A DNA stretch of 22,635 nt from contig NW_024468419.1 in NCBI RefSeq assembly GCF_002104995.1, forward strand, positions 1-22,635, read 5' to 3'. The notes beneath the pieces are model-generated. The model had not been told where the DNA came from. It searched no databases and saw only the letters and a program-made list of their open reading frames with translations. How positions within the stretch are numbered: position 1 is the first letter of the stretch; the number at the start of each line of letters is the position of its first letter. This DNA is from Linderina pennispora (taxonomy: Eukaryota; Kickxellomycota; Kickxellomycetes; Kickxellales; Kickxellaceae). The position numbers and the translations under genes were made by a program. Of the stretch, positions 1-9,711 are shown one piece after another.

Positions 1-2684
1 CCGCTACAGGCGTCTGCGACAACAGTGCAATCCGTGCATAAAGCCGCCGATCGATTACATGGAACTCGTCAGTCTCATCGGCAATCTCCAGGTCTTGTGC
101 CTTGTTGTTGGAGTAGCTCGCCTGTCTCCCCACGTTGGAGTTCGCTTGAGTGGCGCTGACCGGGTCAATCTGCCACCAGAGCCCGGTAGCCAGCAGGCTG
201 TTTCCGTGTGCGCCTACCACTCCGATCTTGGCGTGGAACGGCAGACCGCCAAACTCCTCCAGTGCCGTCGTAAGGGATGCGAATCCGCTGCGGCCCAGCT
301 GGCACGAATCCCAGAACGTGCTCTCAGCAGCTGTGCCGACTGCATCGATACACTCGACACATTCGATTGCGTCCGGCTGTGTGCAGGCGAAATCATCATC
401 GGCTGCCTAGAGAGCAGGCTTCTGGGCGGCTGCAGTGCCGGCGCACTATCGACAATTGTCTTCAAATCGTCGATATACTGCTGTCGCAGCGCTGCTTCTT
501 GCTCCCGTGCCGTCACCTCCATCTGCCACTGCGAAAACACTGTGCTCACCAACGCGCGCTTCCGGAACGCATCTGCCTTGGCAGTCATCACCTCTCGGTA
601 TGCCACCTCATATGCAATAAAGGCGCTCGTATAGTCGGTCAGCGAGCTGGCAATGTCCTCAGCCAGCTGTGCCGCGATTCGCTCATTGGCACAACTGCGG
701 TCGAGCTCAGGTGCGGCAATGTCACGCACAATAGATTCGAGCATGTTGTCCAAAATGGCGTTGGACAGCATCGTCCAGTGGAATGAACCGCCGCGGCTTG
801 TTCCATGTTATCTCTGTCACCTTGGACGCCTCTGGCTGCGGTGTTGGAGCCACGGGCATGGAAAAGGCAGGCTTCATTACCGGCGTAGGGGTGAACACAG
901 GCACATCAGGTTTGGCAGGCGCAGTGCTGGGATCCGCGGTGCTGGTATCGGCTGGCTGCTTTGGCGGTGCAAACAACGACTGCGGGGCAGACAGCGACGA
1001 CGACTTCTGTGCTGGCGCAGTCACTGGCTTCACCATGGCATTGCTGAACGGCGAAATTGGGGGCAGCTGCTCGCTGGCAGGCTTGGTGCGCTCCTTTTGT
1101 GGCTTGAGCTCAGGACGCTTGGACGTCTGGAAAATGCTGCTGTGGTTGCTGGCAAATGCATTTGGTGTCGACAGCGCTACCGGCTGCTCTACTTTCGTGG
1201 GTGCTGGGTTGGGCATGGCCTTTGGCGCCGGCACCTTGGGCACAGCAAACTGGACTTTGTCCGGCACTGGCGCAGCAGCTGTTTCACTGGTGCAGCAACT
1301 GCCTTTGGCGGTACTGGTGCCTGGCTTTTAGCCACTGCGGCATTGGCCAAAGCCCGGCGCATTGGATGGGGTTGCAAGAACGCCGGTCCAGATCCGAATT
1401 GATCACTTGAATAGGTGTCGCTGACTGAAACTTGACACCCACACTCTCAGATTCCTCCGCACCCTCTTCGCCCTTCTCGCCGGCTCGCGATACGTCAGCC
1501 GTTATCGACCTTTGCGCCCAGCATCACGCCGCCCTCGTTAACAGGCACGTTGAATAGCGCACAAAACTCCTTTGCGTCGTTGAGCCCATCGAATGCAAAA
1601 TGTCTGCAAACTCGCCCAGCGGATACTCTCTGCCCTTCTGGTGCGGAAACGCCGAATTCATAGCCTTGAGCCCCGCTCGTCTGATGCGTGAAACTCGTAC
1701 TCGGCCAGGCATGCCAGCAGCAATGGTGTCTCGGCCGAGGCTACGGCGCGGAAGAACTGCGTGGTCTGGATCTGCGCACCAAACAGATTCGGCGGCAGCT
1801 GTTTGTTGACGATCTCGTTGCTTGTCTGCGATAGCCTGTGTAGCTTCAGCGCCTGCTGAACAATCGGCGTGAGGAAGATCTGCAGCGGCAGCTGGTCAGC
1901 CATACGCTTGGCATCGGAATCATGCAGTTGCGACACGATGTAGTACGCCGTAAACTCAGCCTCGTTCGGACACTCCAAGCCCTCAGCCCGCAGGTCCTCG
2001 TAGACCTCAATCAGGGTCTTCAACGTCTTGTGCAGTTGCTCCATGTCCTGGTGCTCATCAAAGTCCTTGTTCCCGCACAGCACATGTAGGGAGACAATGT
2101 GAAACCGCGCAATCCGCTCGTGTGCTATCACCGACTCCCGGCTGCAGGCGTTCTGCTGCGTAAAGTCCACCCGGATCGCCCGCGTCCGATCGCGTACAAA
2201 ACCCGTGACAGTTCTCCAATGTTTGGTCACCCGCAACCACCACATTCATCAAGTAATCCAGCGTCTTCAGCAGTGTCTCGGGTGTCCGCACATCTGATGC
2301 AGAGGCTCCTCATCACCCGCAGACGACCGGTGGTAGATCTTGACTGTCTTTGCCGGATCCGCCCGCTTCGTCCCAGGAATCACCTCATACTTGTGGAGGT
2401 TATTTTGCAGTTCGCGCTCCTCTCGCTCATCGTCGGGGCACATTTTCGTGCAGGTTCCGACAAACTGCTTGGCCCCTTCTAGGGTCGTGGGTTTCTTTGG
2501 GTCGCTTATGACACCCTGATCAATGAGCGTCTGTCGGAGTCTATTGCGAGTGTCCCTCAGTGGCCTTGAGTTTGGCCGCTACGGCATCATGGTTGAACCG
2601 TACCAGGCGCTGTGCCATCAGCGTCTCCTCGTTGCGGTCGTCCAGTGGCATGTCCATGCTTTGTGCCAAATACTGCGTAGGAGA
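1..2684 (-). CDS. SAC3: Sac3/GANP-family mRNA-export scaffold (partial, frame broken about ten times)
   Basis: Sac3 is the scaffold of the nuclear-pore TREX-2 complex, which couples transcription to mRNA export. Reading minus-strand frames in order gives the family signature: MDMPLDDRNEETL (2657 down), VGTCTKMCPDDEREERELQN (about 2460-2400), KIYHRSSAGDEEPL, RTPETLLKTLDYLMN, FVRDRTRAIRVDF, HERIARFHIVSLH, CPNEAEFTAYYIV and RRAGLKAMNSAF. These make up the Sac3/GANP helical and winged-helix core. A Pro/Ala/Lys-rich linker (about 1340-800) follows, then a helical stretch (about 770-500) at the place of the Cdc31/Sus1-binding region; that assignment is by position. The C-terminal frame stays open through base 1, so the gene leaves the window. 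Frame changes lie near 2550, 2300, 2207, 1690, 1600, 1498, 1385, 1285, 775 and 410. The N-terminus is unclear: a pyrimidine tract ending CTTCAAG at about 2685 looks like a splice acceptor, so an upstream exon probably exists. Identity is firm; intactness is not. Confidence 0.85.
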
Positions 2685-3861
2685 CTTGAAGCGAGGGGAT
2701 ATAATAGAAAAATAACAGTATAAAAAAATACGGAGCAGAAGAAAAGCGAACGCGAGCTTGTCCCTTCCAAGGAGCTGCAACGGCCTGAAAGGCGCTGCTA
2801 AGCCCTACTCAGCCCACTGTCGCACTCCGCACTGATTCTTTGATCCAGATCACCGTATGTATTGGCTGTTATGGAATGAGATATCAGAAGGGCTATGTGA
2901 TAGAGTAAACTCGCAAGACAATGTGGTAGCTCGTGTTGTAGGTGTTGTATCTGGTGTTGTATCCTCAAATCCAATCTATTTAGAGCCATTCTAGGTTTCC
3001 TAAGGCTATACAGCACCGCTGCGCAGCTTTTACAAGCTGCTGATAGCCACATCCTTGGCGAATCCTTGCATTTTGCATTTCTGCAAGCAACATCAGCCAA
3101 ATATGTGGATATATACCAATGACAATAACAGCAGATAGAGAGGAGTCCGGTGCCTTACATTCTCCTACCCTGCATTGACCTTGAATACTATGTGGAGCTG
3201 ATTTTCGGTGACTGTTGGCGCCTTGCAACCCTGGTGGGAAGGATGTAAATACACCAGGCACATCCAGAAACCCTACTCAACAATGACAGACCACGGCTAT
3301 CCATCCTCATGCACGTCAGAGGTAGACATGCATACATTGCTGTTGTCACAATAGATGAAAACGGCACCGTGAAAAGGATAACAAACGCTCTCTCTCAAAT
3401 GACCATCCTTGGTCTGCGTGCGTGTGGATATCAACAAGAATCTACAGTGGAAAAAGACCAACTTTCTGAACAGGGCTGCAGAAAAACCAAAGGGCTGCCA
3501 AGCGACACCTTAGGCAAACACACCTAGGAGAGTAGACCCAGTGTTTACAACTATTGCACAGTAGATGTGAAAATAGTGCGGTGAGAGCAAACTCTGGCAG
3601 TGCTAGATATCCATTCCTGGCCCTGGCAGCAGCATCCTGCCAATGCTATCGGTGCAAAAATGCGCATCTGTCGCTACAACATTGCTGTCGCCTTTGTGGG
3701 TGTTGGCAGCGGCCAGAAAGATCCTCTTGATTTCTGAGGTTAAGAAAGTTGTCCCACCCTTGCTCCTTGTCATAAAAGCACCGCTTCCCCCTCAGCCTAC
3801 CCCTCCACTTGGCTCCCTAGCTATTCAAACACTAGTTCTTTTTACACCCCACTTCTCTAAT
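2685..3861. other. Intergenic region between the divergent Sac3 and F-box genes
   Basis: About 1.2 kb separates the two divergent genes and should hold both promoters and perhaps a first Sac3 exon (about 2730-2830). Only short open frames are present, on both strands, and none has a recognisable domain. A triple GTGTTGTA repeat lies at 2933-2961. A short plus-strand frame at 3403-3525 resembles the C-terminal part of a non-LTR reverse transcriptase and is treated as a finding. The last 100 bases before the F-box ATG are C/T-rich, as in fungal promoters and leaders. Confidence 0.5.
2933..2961. repeat. Three short direct repeats of GTGTTGTA
   Basis: Exact copies of the octamer lie at 2933-2940, 2942-2949 and 2954-2961, separated by 1 and 4 bases. 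No function is evident. It could be simple-sequence expansion or part of an old element. Confidence 0.7.
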
Positions 3862-5527
3862 ATGTCGACCCCAGGACCAATTACGAGACTCCCCGACGAC
3901 CTCACCGATCAGATCTTTGAGCGGCTATGCACACCCAGATGCTCCCTGCGGTCAAACTATTTTGGCCTTAAAGATGTGTTGCCGCTAGCACAGGTGTGTC
4001 GTAGCTGGAGGGCCCTGGCTCTCAGAACGCAGGTCAAGACTGTTGGTATCGAGCGTGTTTGCACCGAGCGATGCAGTAGGAACAACAGCCACGGCTTCGG
4101 GCTGGTATCCAACATTGTGACAATCGTTTCAATGGGGCTGACCAGCTCGGTTACCGATCTAACCATTTCCTTTGCGCCTGGTTGCAGGTGCATGCCGCCG
4201 ATATTGGGTATTCTAAGAGTATTCAAAGCCAATGGTAAAAAGTGGACGGGCGTCAAATCGGTTACATTTTACGGTACTGGAATTGCGAGGCATCTAACTA
4301 CCCCAGATCAAATCTCGGCCATGGATCGCGAGATTGACCAGGCATTTGATATGTTCACTGGCCTATTCCCAAACATCACGTCGATTGCCTATAACCAGTT
4401 CAAGTATGGTGGTGCAACACGGAACTATGACAACAGCCCTGACCCACTACTTCTGATGTACAAAAGGCTTATTCGCCACTACAGGAAGCAGCTCACTTCT
4501 ATCTATGGATATCATTCGCTGATACCAAGAGCCATCTCCAGCATGGAATTCGAAGCAACCAGCTTGAAAATGAACTTGGGATATATAGATCATGATAGCG
4601 GATATCCCCAGTTCAACGCATCAGTTTTACGCGAGGTGATGTTCTATAATATCAGCGGAGACGTAATTTGGAACTGGTTCAAGCCTACAAAGGACAACGA
4701 AATCGTCTTCTCCAACCTGACACTACTTAGTTTGGCGTTCAGTTTCCGACCACCCCTGAGTACGAAACTAGATCCGGACCGGTGGATCCATCATACGTTT
4801 CCCAAGGCTGTCATCTTTGTCGGTTGACAACTCTGCTCGATACTACGACGATTTGTACAGTCTCTTCCGTCATTCTCCGATCAAAGTCCTGAAGATGGGC
4901 GAAGACCTGAAGTATCTTTCCTCCATTGATACTCGTATTGTTTCCCAGGTCAAGTCGTTCACCCTTAATTCCCAGCCATGTGAGTATGTCTCCGCCCAGC
5001 TCCCGCATGAGACTATCACTCGTTTTTACAATGCGATGCATGGTGCTCTAGAGGTGTCCATGACAAGCAACCCATTCCCCTGACGTACATCGAACGACTG
5101 GTCTGGGTCATAAGCCTGACGATCGAGCTGAGTGATGACCAATTTCCTCAGCTGTTTGGCGCTATTCGGAGGCTACCACAGCTCAGGACTCTACATATCA
5201 CACATCTAGGGAATTGGAGTGCCAGTAGTCCACTCTACATTTGGGGAACCCGCATTTGAGACAGCTGAAGTTGAGGAGATCCCAATTCCTAATATCACTG
5301 AGGATGATCTTGGTGATACTTCGGACTTGCTGCCAATCAGTACAACGCTTCGAAATCTCAAGATCCATCATGGCGGACCCGACGTACTTTGGTATACCTG
5401 TTCCCTCGTCAGAAGCCTTCCAAACTTGGAGGTGATTGCAGTCCACAGAGGAAATATATCTGGACTCGAGGCACTCCGCACTGCCAGAAAAGGGATATTC
5501 GACATCAGACTTTATTATACAAAGTAA
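3862..5527 (+). CDS. F-box protein with leucine-rich C-terminal part (three frame changes)
   Basis: F-box proteins link substrates to SCF (Skp1-cullin) ubiquitin ligases. The ATG at 3862 is preferred over the in-frame one at 3643 because the F-box begins directly after it (LPDDLTDQIFERL, then VCRSWRALAL, residues about 8-52), and the extra N-terminus reads like translated leader. The rest is LRR-like without a crisp consensus, for example FPNITSIAYNQF, SNLTLLSLAF, LRNLKI and LPNLEVIAV. Frame runs: frame 1 to about 4812, frame 2 to about 5050, frame 1 to about 5215, frame 2 to the stop at 5527. Removing one G near 4807 gives FPKLSSLSVDNSARYYDDL, and adding one G near 5053 gives GALEGVHDKQPIPLTYIERL. 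Both readings restore sensible sequence, which points to assembly error or recent inactivation. The specific substrate is unknown. The intact product would be about 555 residues. Confidence 0.7.
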
Positions 5528-5941
5528 TATTTCATACTTGACCACTCTTACTACCAGTGATATGAAATATGAAAACTGGCATATCATTTCAGAATGAAGC
5601 ATTTGACGAAGGAAAAGCGACAAAGATACTGAGATCTGAACTCTGCTACAGGCTTTATATTATTCAGGATGTTACCAGCCTAAAATGCTACCTAGCAAGG
5701 ATATATGCTGTCTTGGTCCCGTTTCTCCTGGTCCCTGCCAGGCTGGCCCGGACACCTAGCCACATGCAACTTGCTTCGCCGAACCAAGATGCCCAAGGCA
5801 CAGCCAGCGCCAGTACTGCGAAATCAGAGGATCAGATTACACAATTTTTCCAGCGCTGTGATGACAAACCCGTCCTTTTCTGCCTGCTGATTCTTCGCTC
5901 TTCTCTGCTTTTCTTTCGACAATTCACCTCCAACCTCTGCA
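5528..5941. promoter_or_regulatory. Intergenic spacer with the Cns1/TTC4 promoter and leader
   Basis: 414 bases lie between the F-box stop and the Cns1 ATG. The distal part is AT-rich. The last 70 bases are strongly pyrimidine-rich on the plus strand (a run of TTCTTCGCTC and TTTTCTTTCG types, then CACCTCCAACCTCTGCA next to the ATG), which is typical of a fungal core promoter and leader. No clear TATA box is placed. No gene is seen. Confidence 0.45.
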
Positions 5942-7144
5942 ATGTCTGATAACGACCAGGCCTCAGCGGGCCCCGCACCGGCCAGCAAAGTGCACGGCAA
6001 GTCCTGGGACGAGATTGAGCAAGATCTCAACAAGCTGCCCTTCTTCATGCGCGATCTGAACACTGACGACGACGAAGAGAACCCCGCACTAGAGGCACTT
6101 AAGACTCTGGCCTACGACGGCCCGCCCGAGGAGATCGCCGAGAACTTCAAGTCGCAGGGCAATGACTGCTTCAAGGCTGGCCAGTACAAAGACGCCCTTG
6201 ACTTCTACACCAAGGGTTTGGCGCCAGAGCATTACAACATCGACCTCAAGGTCTCGCTGCTCACCAACAGAGCAGCAACCAACCTGCACTTGAAAAACTA
6301 TGGCAAGGTGCTCCGCGATTGCTCCGAAGCGCTGCGCCTGCGGCCCAAGTCCACCAAGGCGCTGTTCCGCTCTGCCAAGGCATGCCTGGCGCTGGGCAAG
6401 TACGAGGAGGCCCTCGAGTGCTGCAAGTGGGGGCTGGGCATTGACGAGACTAACCGCGAGATCGCGGTCCTGCAGAAGCAAGTCGAGAAGACCAAGGCCG
6501 AGCACGAGCGCAAGATCAAGGAAAAGGAGGAGCGTGAGCGCAAGCTTGCTGAGAAGCGTCAGAAGCTCAAGCAAGCGATCGAGATCCGTAAGCTCCAATT
6601 CGACACCACCAGGAAGCTAAAGCCGGAGGACTCGGACTCGGACTCGGACTCGGACGAAGAGAAGGCAAAGAAGAAGCCCGCACCGTATGCCTGGGAGAAC
6701 GACTCGGGCCGCCAGGTCTCACTCGACGAGGAATCCGGCCACCTCCTCTGGCCTGTGTTCTTCCTCTATCCGGAGTTCAAGGAGTCCGATTTCGTCCAGG
6801 ACTTTGACGAGGCCCTTACTATCGGCGATATGCTAGGCGAGGTGCTTGCGCAGTCGCCGCCCTGGGACACTGAGCACAAGTATACTATCGGCAATGTCGA
6901 CACGTACTTTTTGCACCGCCCGGTCGGCGGCTTCGACGAGGATGAGAGACTCGTCAAGGTCGGCATGGGCACACGCCTGGGTGCCGCTATCGGCCACCAA
7001 AAGTATATTATCAGGGACGGAATCCCCAACTTTGTCGTGCTCCCACGCGGCGCACAGTTCACCGAGGAGTTCATTGACCGGTACCGCAAGCTGCGCGCTC
7101 AGAATGAGGCTGCAAAGACCACCTCTAGGACCCCTGCCAAGTAG
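5942..7144 (+). CDS. CNS1: Cns1/TTC4-type TPR co-chaperone of Hsp90/Hsp70
   Basis: This is a 400-residue intact single-exon protein, close to the usual length of yeast Cns1 and human TTC4. Residues about 66-175 form three TPR motifs (ENFKSQGNDCFKAGQYKDAL, LLTNRAATNLHLKNYGKVL, ALFRSAKACLALGKYEEAL). The carboxylate-clamp residues that hold the EEVD tail of Hsp90/Hsp70 are all in place: K70, N74, N109, K139 and R143. A charged coiled-coil helix follows (about 178-225), then an acidic DSDSDSDSD tract (about 230-238). The last 140 residues (PYAWENDSGR, LLWPVFFLYPEFKESDFVQDF, YFLHRPVGGFDEDERLVKVG) match the Cns1/TTC4 wheel domain, which is known to contact translation elongation factor 2. Cns1 is essential in budding yeast. 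The gene is convergent with importin alpha, with the two stop codons 210 bases apart. Confidence 0.93.
   Translation: MSDNDQASAGPAPASKVHGKSWDEIEQDLNKLPFFMRDLNTDDDEENPALEALKTLAYDGPPEEIAENFKSQGNDCFKAGQYKDALDFYTKGLAPEHYNIDLKVSLLTNRAATNLHLKNYGKVLRDCSEALRLRPKSTKALFRSAKACLALGKYEEALECCKWGLGIDETNREIAVLQKQVEKTKAEHERKIKEKEERERKLAEKRQKLKQAIEIRKLQFDTTRKLKPEDSDSDSDSDEEKAKKKPAPYAWENDSGRQVSLDEESGHLLWPVFFLYPEFKESDFVQDFDEALTIGDMLGEVLAQSPPWDTEHKYTIGNVDTYFLHRPVGGFDEDERLVKVGMGTRLGAAIGHQKYIIRDGIPNFVVLPRGAQFTEEFIDRYRKLRAQNEAAKTTSRTPAK
6629..6652 (+). repeat. Hexanucleotide repeat GACTCG x4 inside Cns1
   Basis: Four perfect GACTCG units encode the alternating Asp-Ser acidic linker between the helical and wheel parts of the Cns1 homologue. 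The repeat is in frame, so copy-number changes would alter linker length without a frameshift. Asp-Ser runs of this kind are typical casein kinase 2 sites (inference). Confidence 0.85.
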
Positions 7145-7354
7145 ACCTAGGTGCTGCGTTCGTGTAGAATATATTGAACCTTTATTAACGGAAATTTGAG
7201 AAAAGAATGAAAACAGTGCTGTGCCAGGACGTATGCCACCATCCTACACGCCACCAGCACATATGGACGCCATCATGTGCGGTGCGCTGTACGTGTCTCG
7301 GAGATAAACAGGTGCTTTATTTCTGGGACCCCCTTCCTGGAGTGGCATTTTTGC
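7145..7354. terminator. Convergent 3' region of Cns1 and importin alpha
   Basis: The 210 bases between the two converging stop codons must hold both 3' ends. AT-rich motifs that could direct cleavage and polyadenylation are visible on the plus side (AATATATTGAACC, TTTATTAAC, about 7168-7190). No exact AATAAA was placed. Transcripts may overlap here. Confidence 0.35.
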
Positions 7355-9184
7355 TTACTGGTTGCCAAAGTTGAAGCCGCCCTCGGCACCGCGACGTTGC
7401 CCTCAAAGTTGAACTGGCCAGTCTGCTCGTCGACGCCTGGCATCAACTCGCTGTCCTCCTCGTCCTCGCCCTCCTCGGCAAAGTACTTGTCGATGATGTT
7501 GTACGCCTTCTTGTAGATCTCGATGTTGTCGTGCAGCTGCAGGTTGTGGATCTTCTCCATGCCACCAGCCTCCTCGACGTACAGCGCAAACTCATTCATG
7601 TGCGACGCGTTCTTCTCGCGGTCTGCCTCGCCCACCTTCAGGATGTTCTCCAGGCCGTCCAAGGCAACCTGGATGATTTTGTTGTCCATGCAGTTCAGCA
7701 GATCGCACAGCGGCTTGATGCACCCCTGCTGCACAATGTAGCGGATCTGGTCCGGCTGGTTCAACCCGCCCGAGGTCGCGTTCGACACGGCCCAGCACGC
7801 CTCCTTCTTGCTCTTGAAGTCACCGTTCTGCAGCACGTGCAGCAGCGGCGGGAAGATGTTTGCGTCAATGACCGCCTGGATCTGCGTGGTGTTGCCCGCG
7901 GTGATGTTGGAAATCGTCCAGCACGCCTCCTTGCGGATGCCGTCCTTGGGCGAGTTCAGCAGCGACAGCAGCGCCGGCAGGGCACCGCAGTTCAGCACGA
8001 CCTGGGTCTGCATATCGTCACCAGTAACAATGTTGCCGATCGAACGCAGGGCAGGTGTCTGCACAGTCGTCATCGGGTGCATCAGCAGCTCAACCAGCCG
8101 GCGGCACATGCCAGACTCAATCACCGCCTGGATCTTGTCGTTCTGCCCGTCCGACAGGTATGACACTGCCCAGCAGGCGTCCATCAGAATATCATCGTCC
8201 ACCGAGTAGACGAGCTTGCTCAGCACCGGCAGTGCAGGCTTGATCTACATAATAGGCCAGCACCAAACAATACAAGTTAGTGATGCACGTCCGACCAATA
8301 GTGCACATCTACAAAAAAGGCAGCTGCGGTTGCAGTACTTACCGTCTCCCAGTCGGGCTGCGGGTTCTTGCCACGGCAAAAGTTCGACAGCGTCCAGGTC
8401 GCATTGCGCAGCATCGACAGCTTGTGGTTCTCGTTAAGCAGCTGGATCAGCGGCTGGAGCGCGCCCTCAGACAGCACAAAGTCGCGGCACCGCGGGCTGT
8501 CGCCAGCAATGTTACCCAGCGCCCACACCGCCTGCTCGCGCACATCCAGGTTCTCGTTGCTGAGCAGCTGGATGAACAGAGGCACGGCCTGCGCATCAAT
8601 GACAACCTGTGTCTGCTGCGACGAGCCCGACGCAATGTTGGTCAGGGCCCAGCTGGCCTCAAACTACAAGCAATTTTTTTGGGGGGGAGCGAATAGAGTG
8701 CATTCAGGAATTAGTGGCCTGCGAGTTTTTCCAAGCACTGCGAGGCTGCATTTCGCAAATGCAGCTGTCCAGATCTGCTTACCTGAATAACCGAGTGCGT
8801 CGACCGCAGGAGCTCGACGAAGCGCGGTACGACTCCGCACGAGATAACCTCCTCAATTGGCGGCTTGTGCTCCTTGGACAGGAGCTTGCGGAACCGCGTC
8901 ACTGCCGTCAGCTGGTCGTCCAGGCTCTCGGCGTACAGTCCAGAAATCATGGCGGGGAACTGTTCCTGCAGCAGCTCCTGGTTAGAGCCCAGGCCCTCCT
9001 CGTCCTCGCTGTCGGACAGGTTGTCATTCGGCAGGTTAAAGTTGCGCTTTTTGGCAAGCGACTCCTCGCGCTTCTGCCGGCGAATTTCGACGGTTTGCTC
9101 CTCGCGACGGCGACGAAGCTCCTCCGCCGCAAAAGCACCCTTTGTCTTGTATGCGTTGCGGCGATGCTCTGGAATGCGGTCCAT
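7355..9184 (-). CDS. SRP1: Importin alpha (karyopherin alpha), three exons
   Basis: This is the nuclear import adaptor that binds classical NLS cargo and importin beta. Exons, read on the minus strand: 9184-8783, 8663-8343 and 8244-7355. Introns start GTAAGC and GTAAGT and end in TAG; both are phase 0, about 100-120 bases long, and junctions read [19 protein letters not shown] and [15 protein letters not shown]. The N-terminus ([31 protein letters not shown]) is the basic importin-beta-binding domain. About ten armadillo repeats follow with the conserved NLS-groove W..N pairs: [55 protein letters not shown] and [11 protein letters not shown]. The acidic end ([20 protein letters not shown]) is typical. 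The assembled frame runs past the natural end to 7273. One base missing near 7388 would restore a C-terminus of GGFNFGNQ and the stop at 7357-7355, so that end is used. The product is about 538 residues, a normal family length. Confidence 0.92.
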
Positions 9185-9711
9185 TTGAATAGAAAAAGCG
9201 AATTTGGTGATAGTGGGGGACTAGGCTCTGAAAAAAAAAAAAAAAATCAAACAGCGCAAGTGAGAAAGTGAAATGTTATAGGCTTGCGAAGAAATGCGAT
9301 GTCTCCCTTGTCTGTGTATTGCGGTCACAACAGAAGGTAAACACTAAAGTCAGAGGCAAATGAATAGAGAGGGAAAGAGCAAGCGCGGCGAAAACTTCTC
9401 CACTGTTCTTCAAACTGTGATTTTTTGACTGAGTAAACGACACCTCGGGTTGCTGCTGCCGCAGGTTGTTTTTTTTTTTGGCTGGACTCTTTGTACGCTG
9501 CAAGGAAGAAAAATCTGCATCGAGCCAGTCACGCCTCTGATTGGCCGTGCTGATCGGGTAGCTGATTCCTGATCCAGATCACTCACACCGACAAATCTTT
9601 TTTTTTCTTGCGATCGCTTGCTGCCTGCTGGCAACGCTCTTTCTTGCTCTCCTGCACTTGCTCTGTATACACAACACCCCCCGCCTCCATTCCATCTATT
9701 AGCCGTCAGCC
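9185..9711. promoter_or_regulatory. Shared divergent promoter of importin alpha and NOP7
   Basis: 527 bases separate the two ATGs. Three poly(dA:dT) tracts are visible: A16 at 9231-9246, T11 at 9469-9479 and T9 at 9598-9606. Such tracts exclude nucleosomes in fungi, so they fit a bidirectional housekeeping promoter. CT-rich DNA (TTTCTTGCTCTCCTGCACTT) precedes the NOP7 ATG. No uORF or RNA gene is supported. Confidence 0.55.

Noticed and set aside
653-1402. 249-residue plus-strand frame over the Sac3 region
   Set aside because: Its Arg/Gly/Leu/Trp-rich composition is that of a GC-rich shadow frame, and the minus strand carries recognisable Sac3 sequence.
3643-3861. N-terminal extension of the F-box frame from the upstream in-frame ATG
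   Set aside because: The translated stretch is Pro/Leu-rich and unlike F-box N-termini; the DNA looks like a pyrimidine-rich leader, and the F-box starts right after the ATG at 3862.
6089-6598. 169-residue minus-strand Leu-rich frame
   Set aside because: Antisense shadow of the Cns1 TPR and coiled-coil region.
7531-8163. 210-residue plus-strand frame rich in Val, Leu, Gln and Arg
   Set aside because: Antisense shadow of the importin alpha armadillo repeats.
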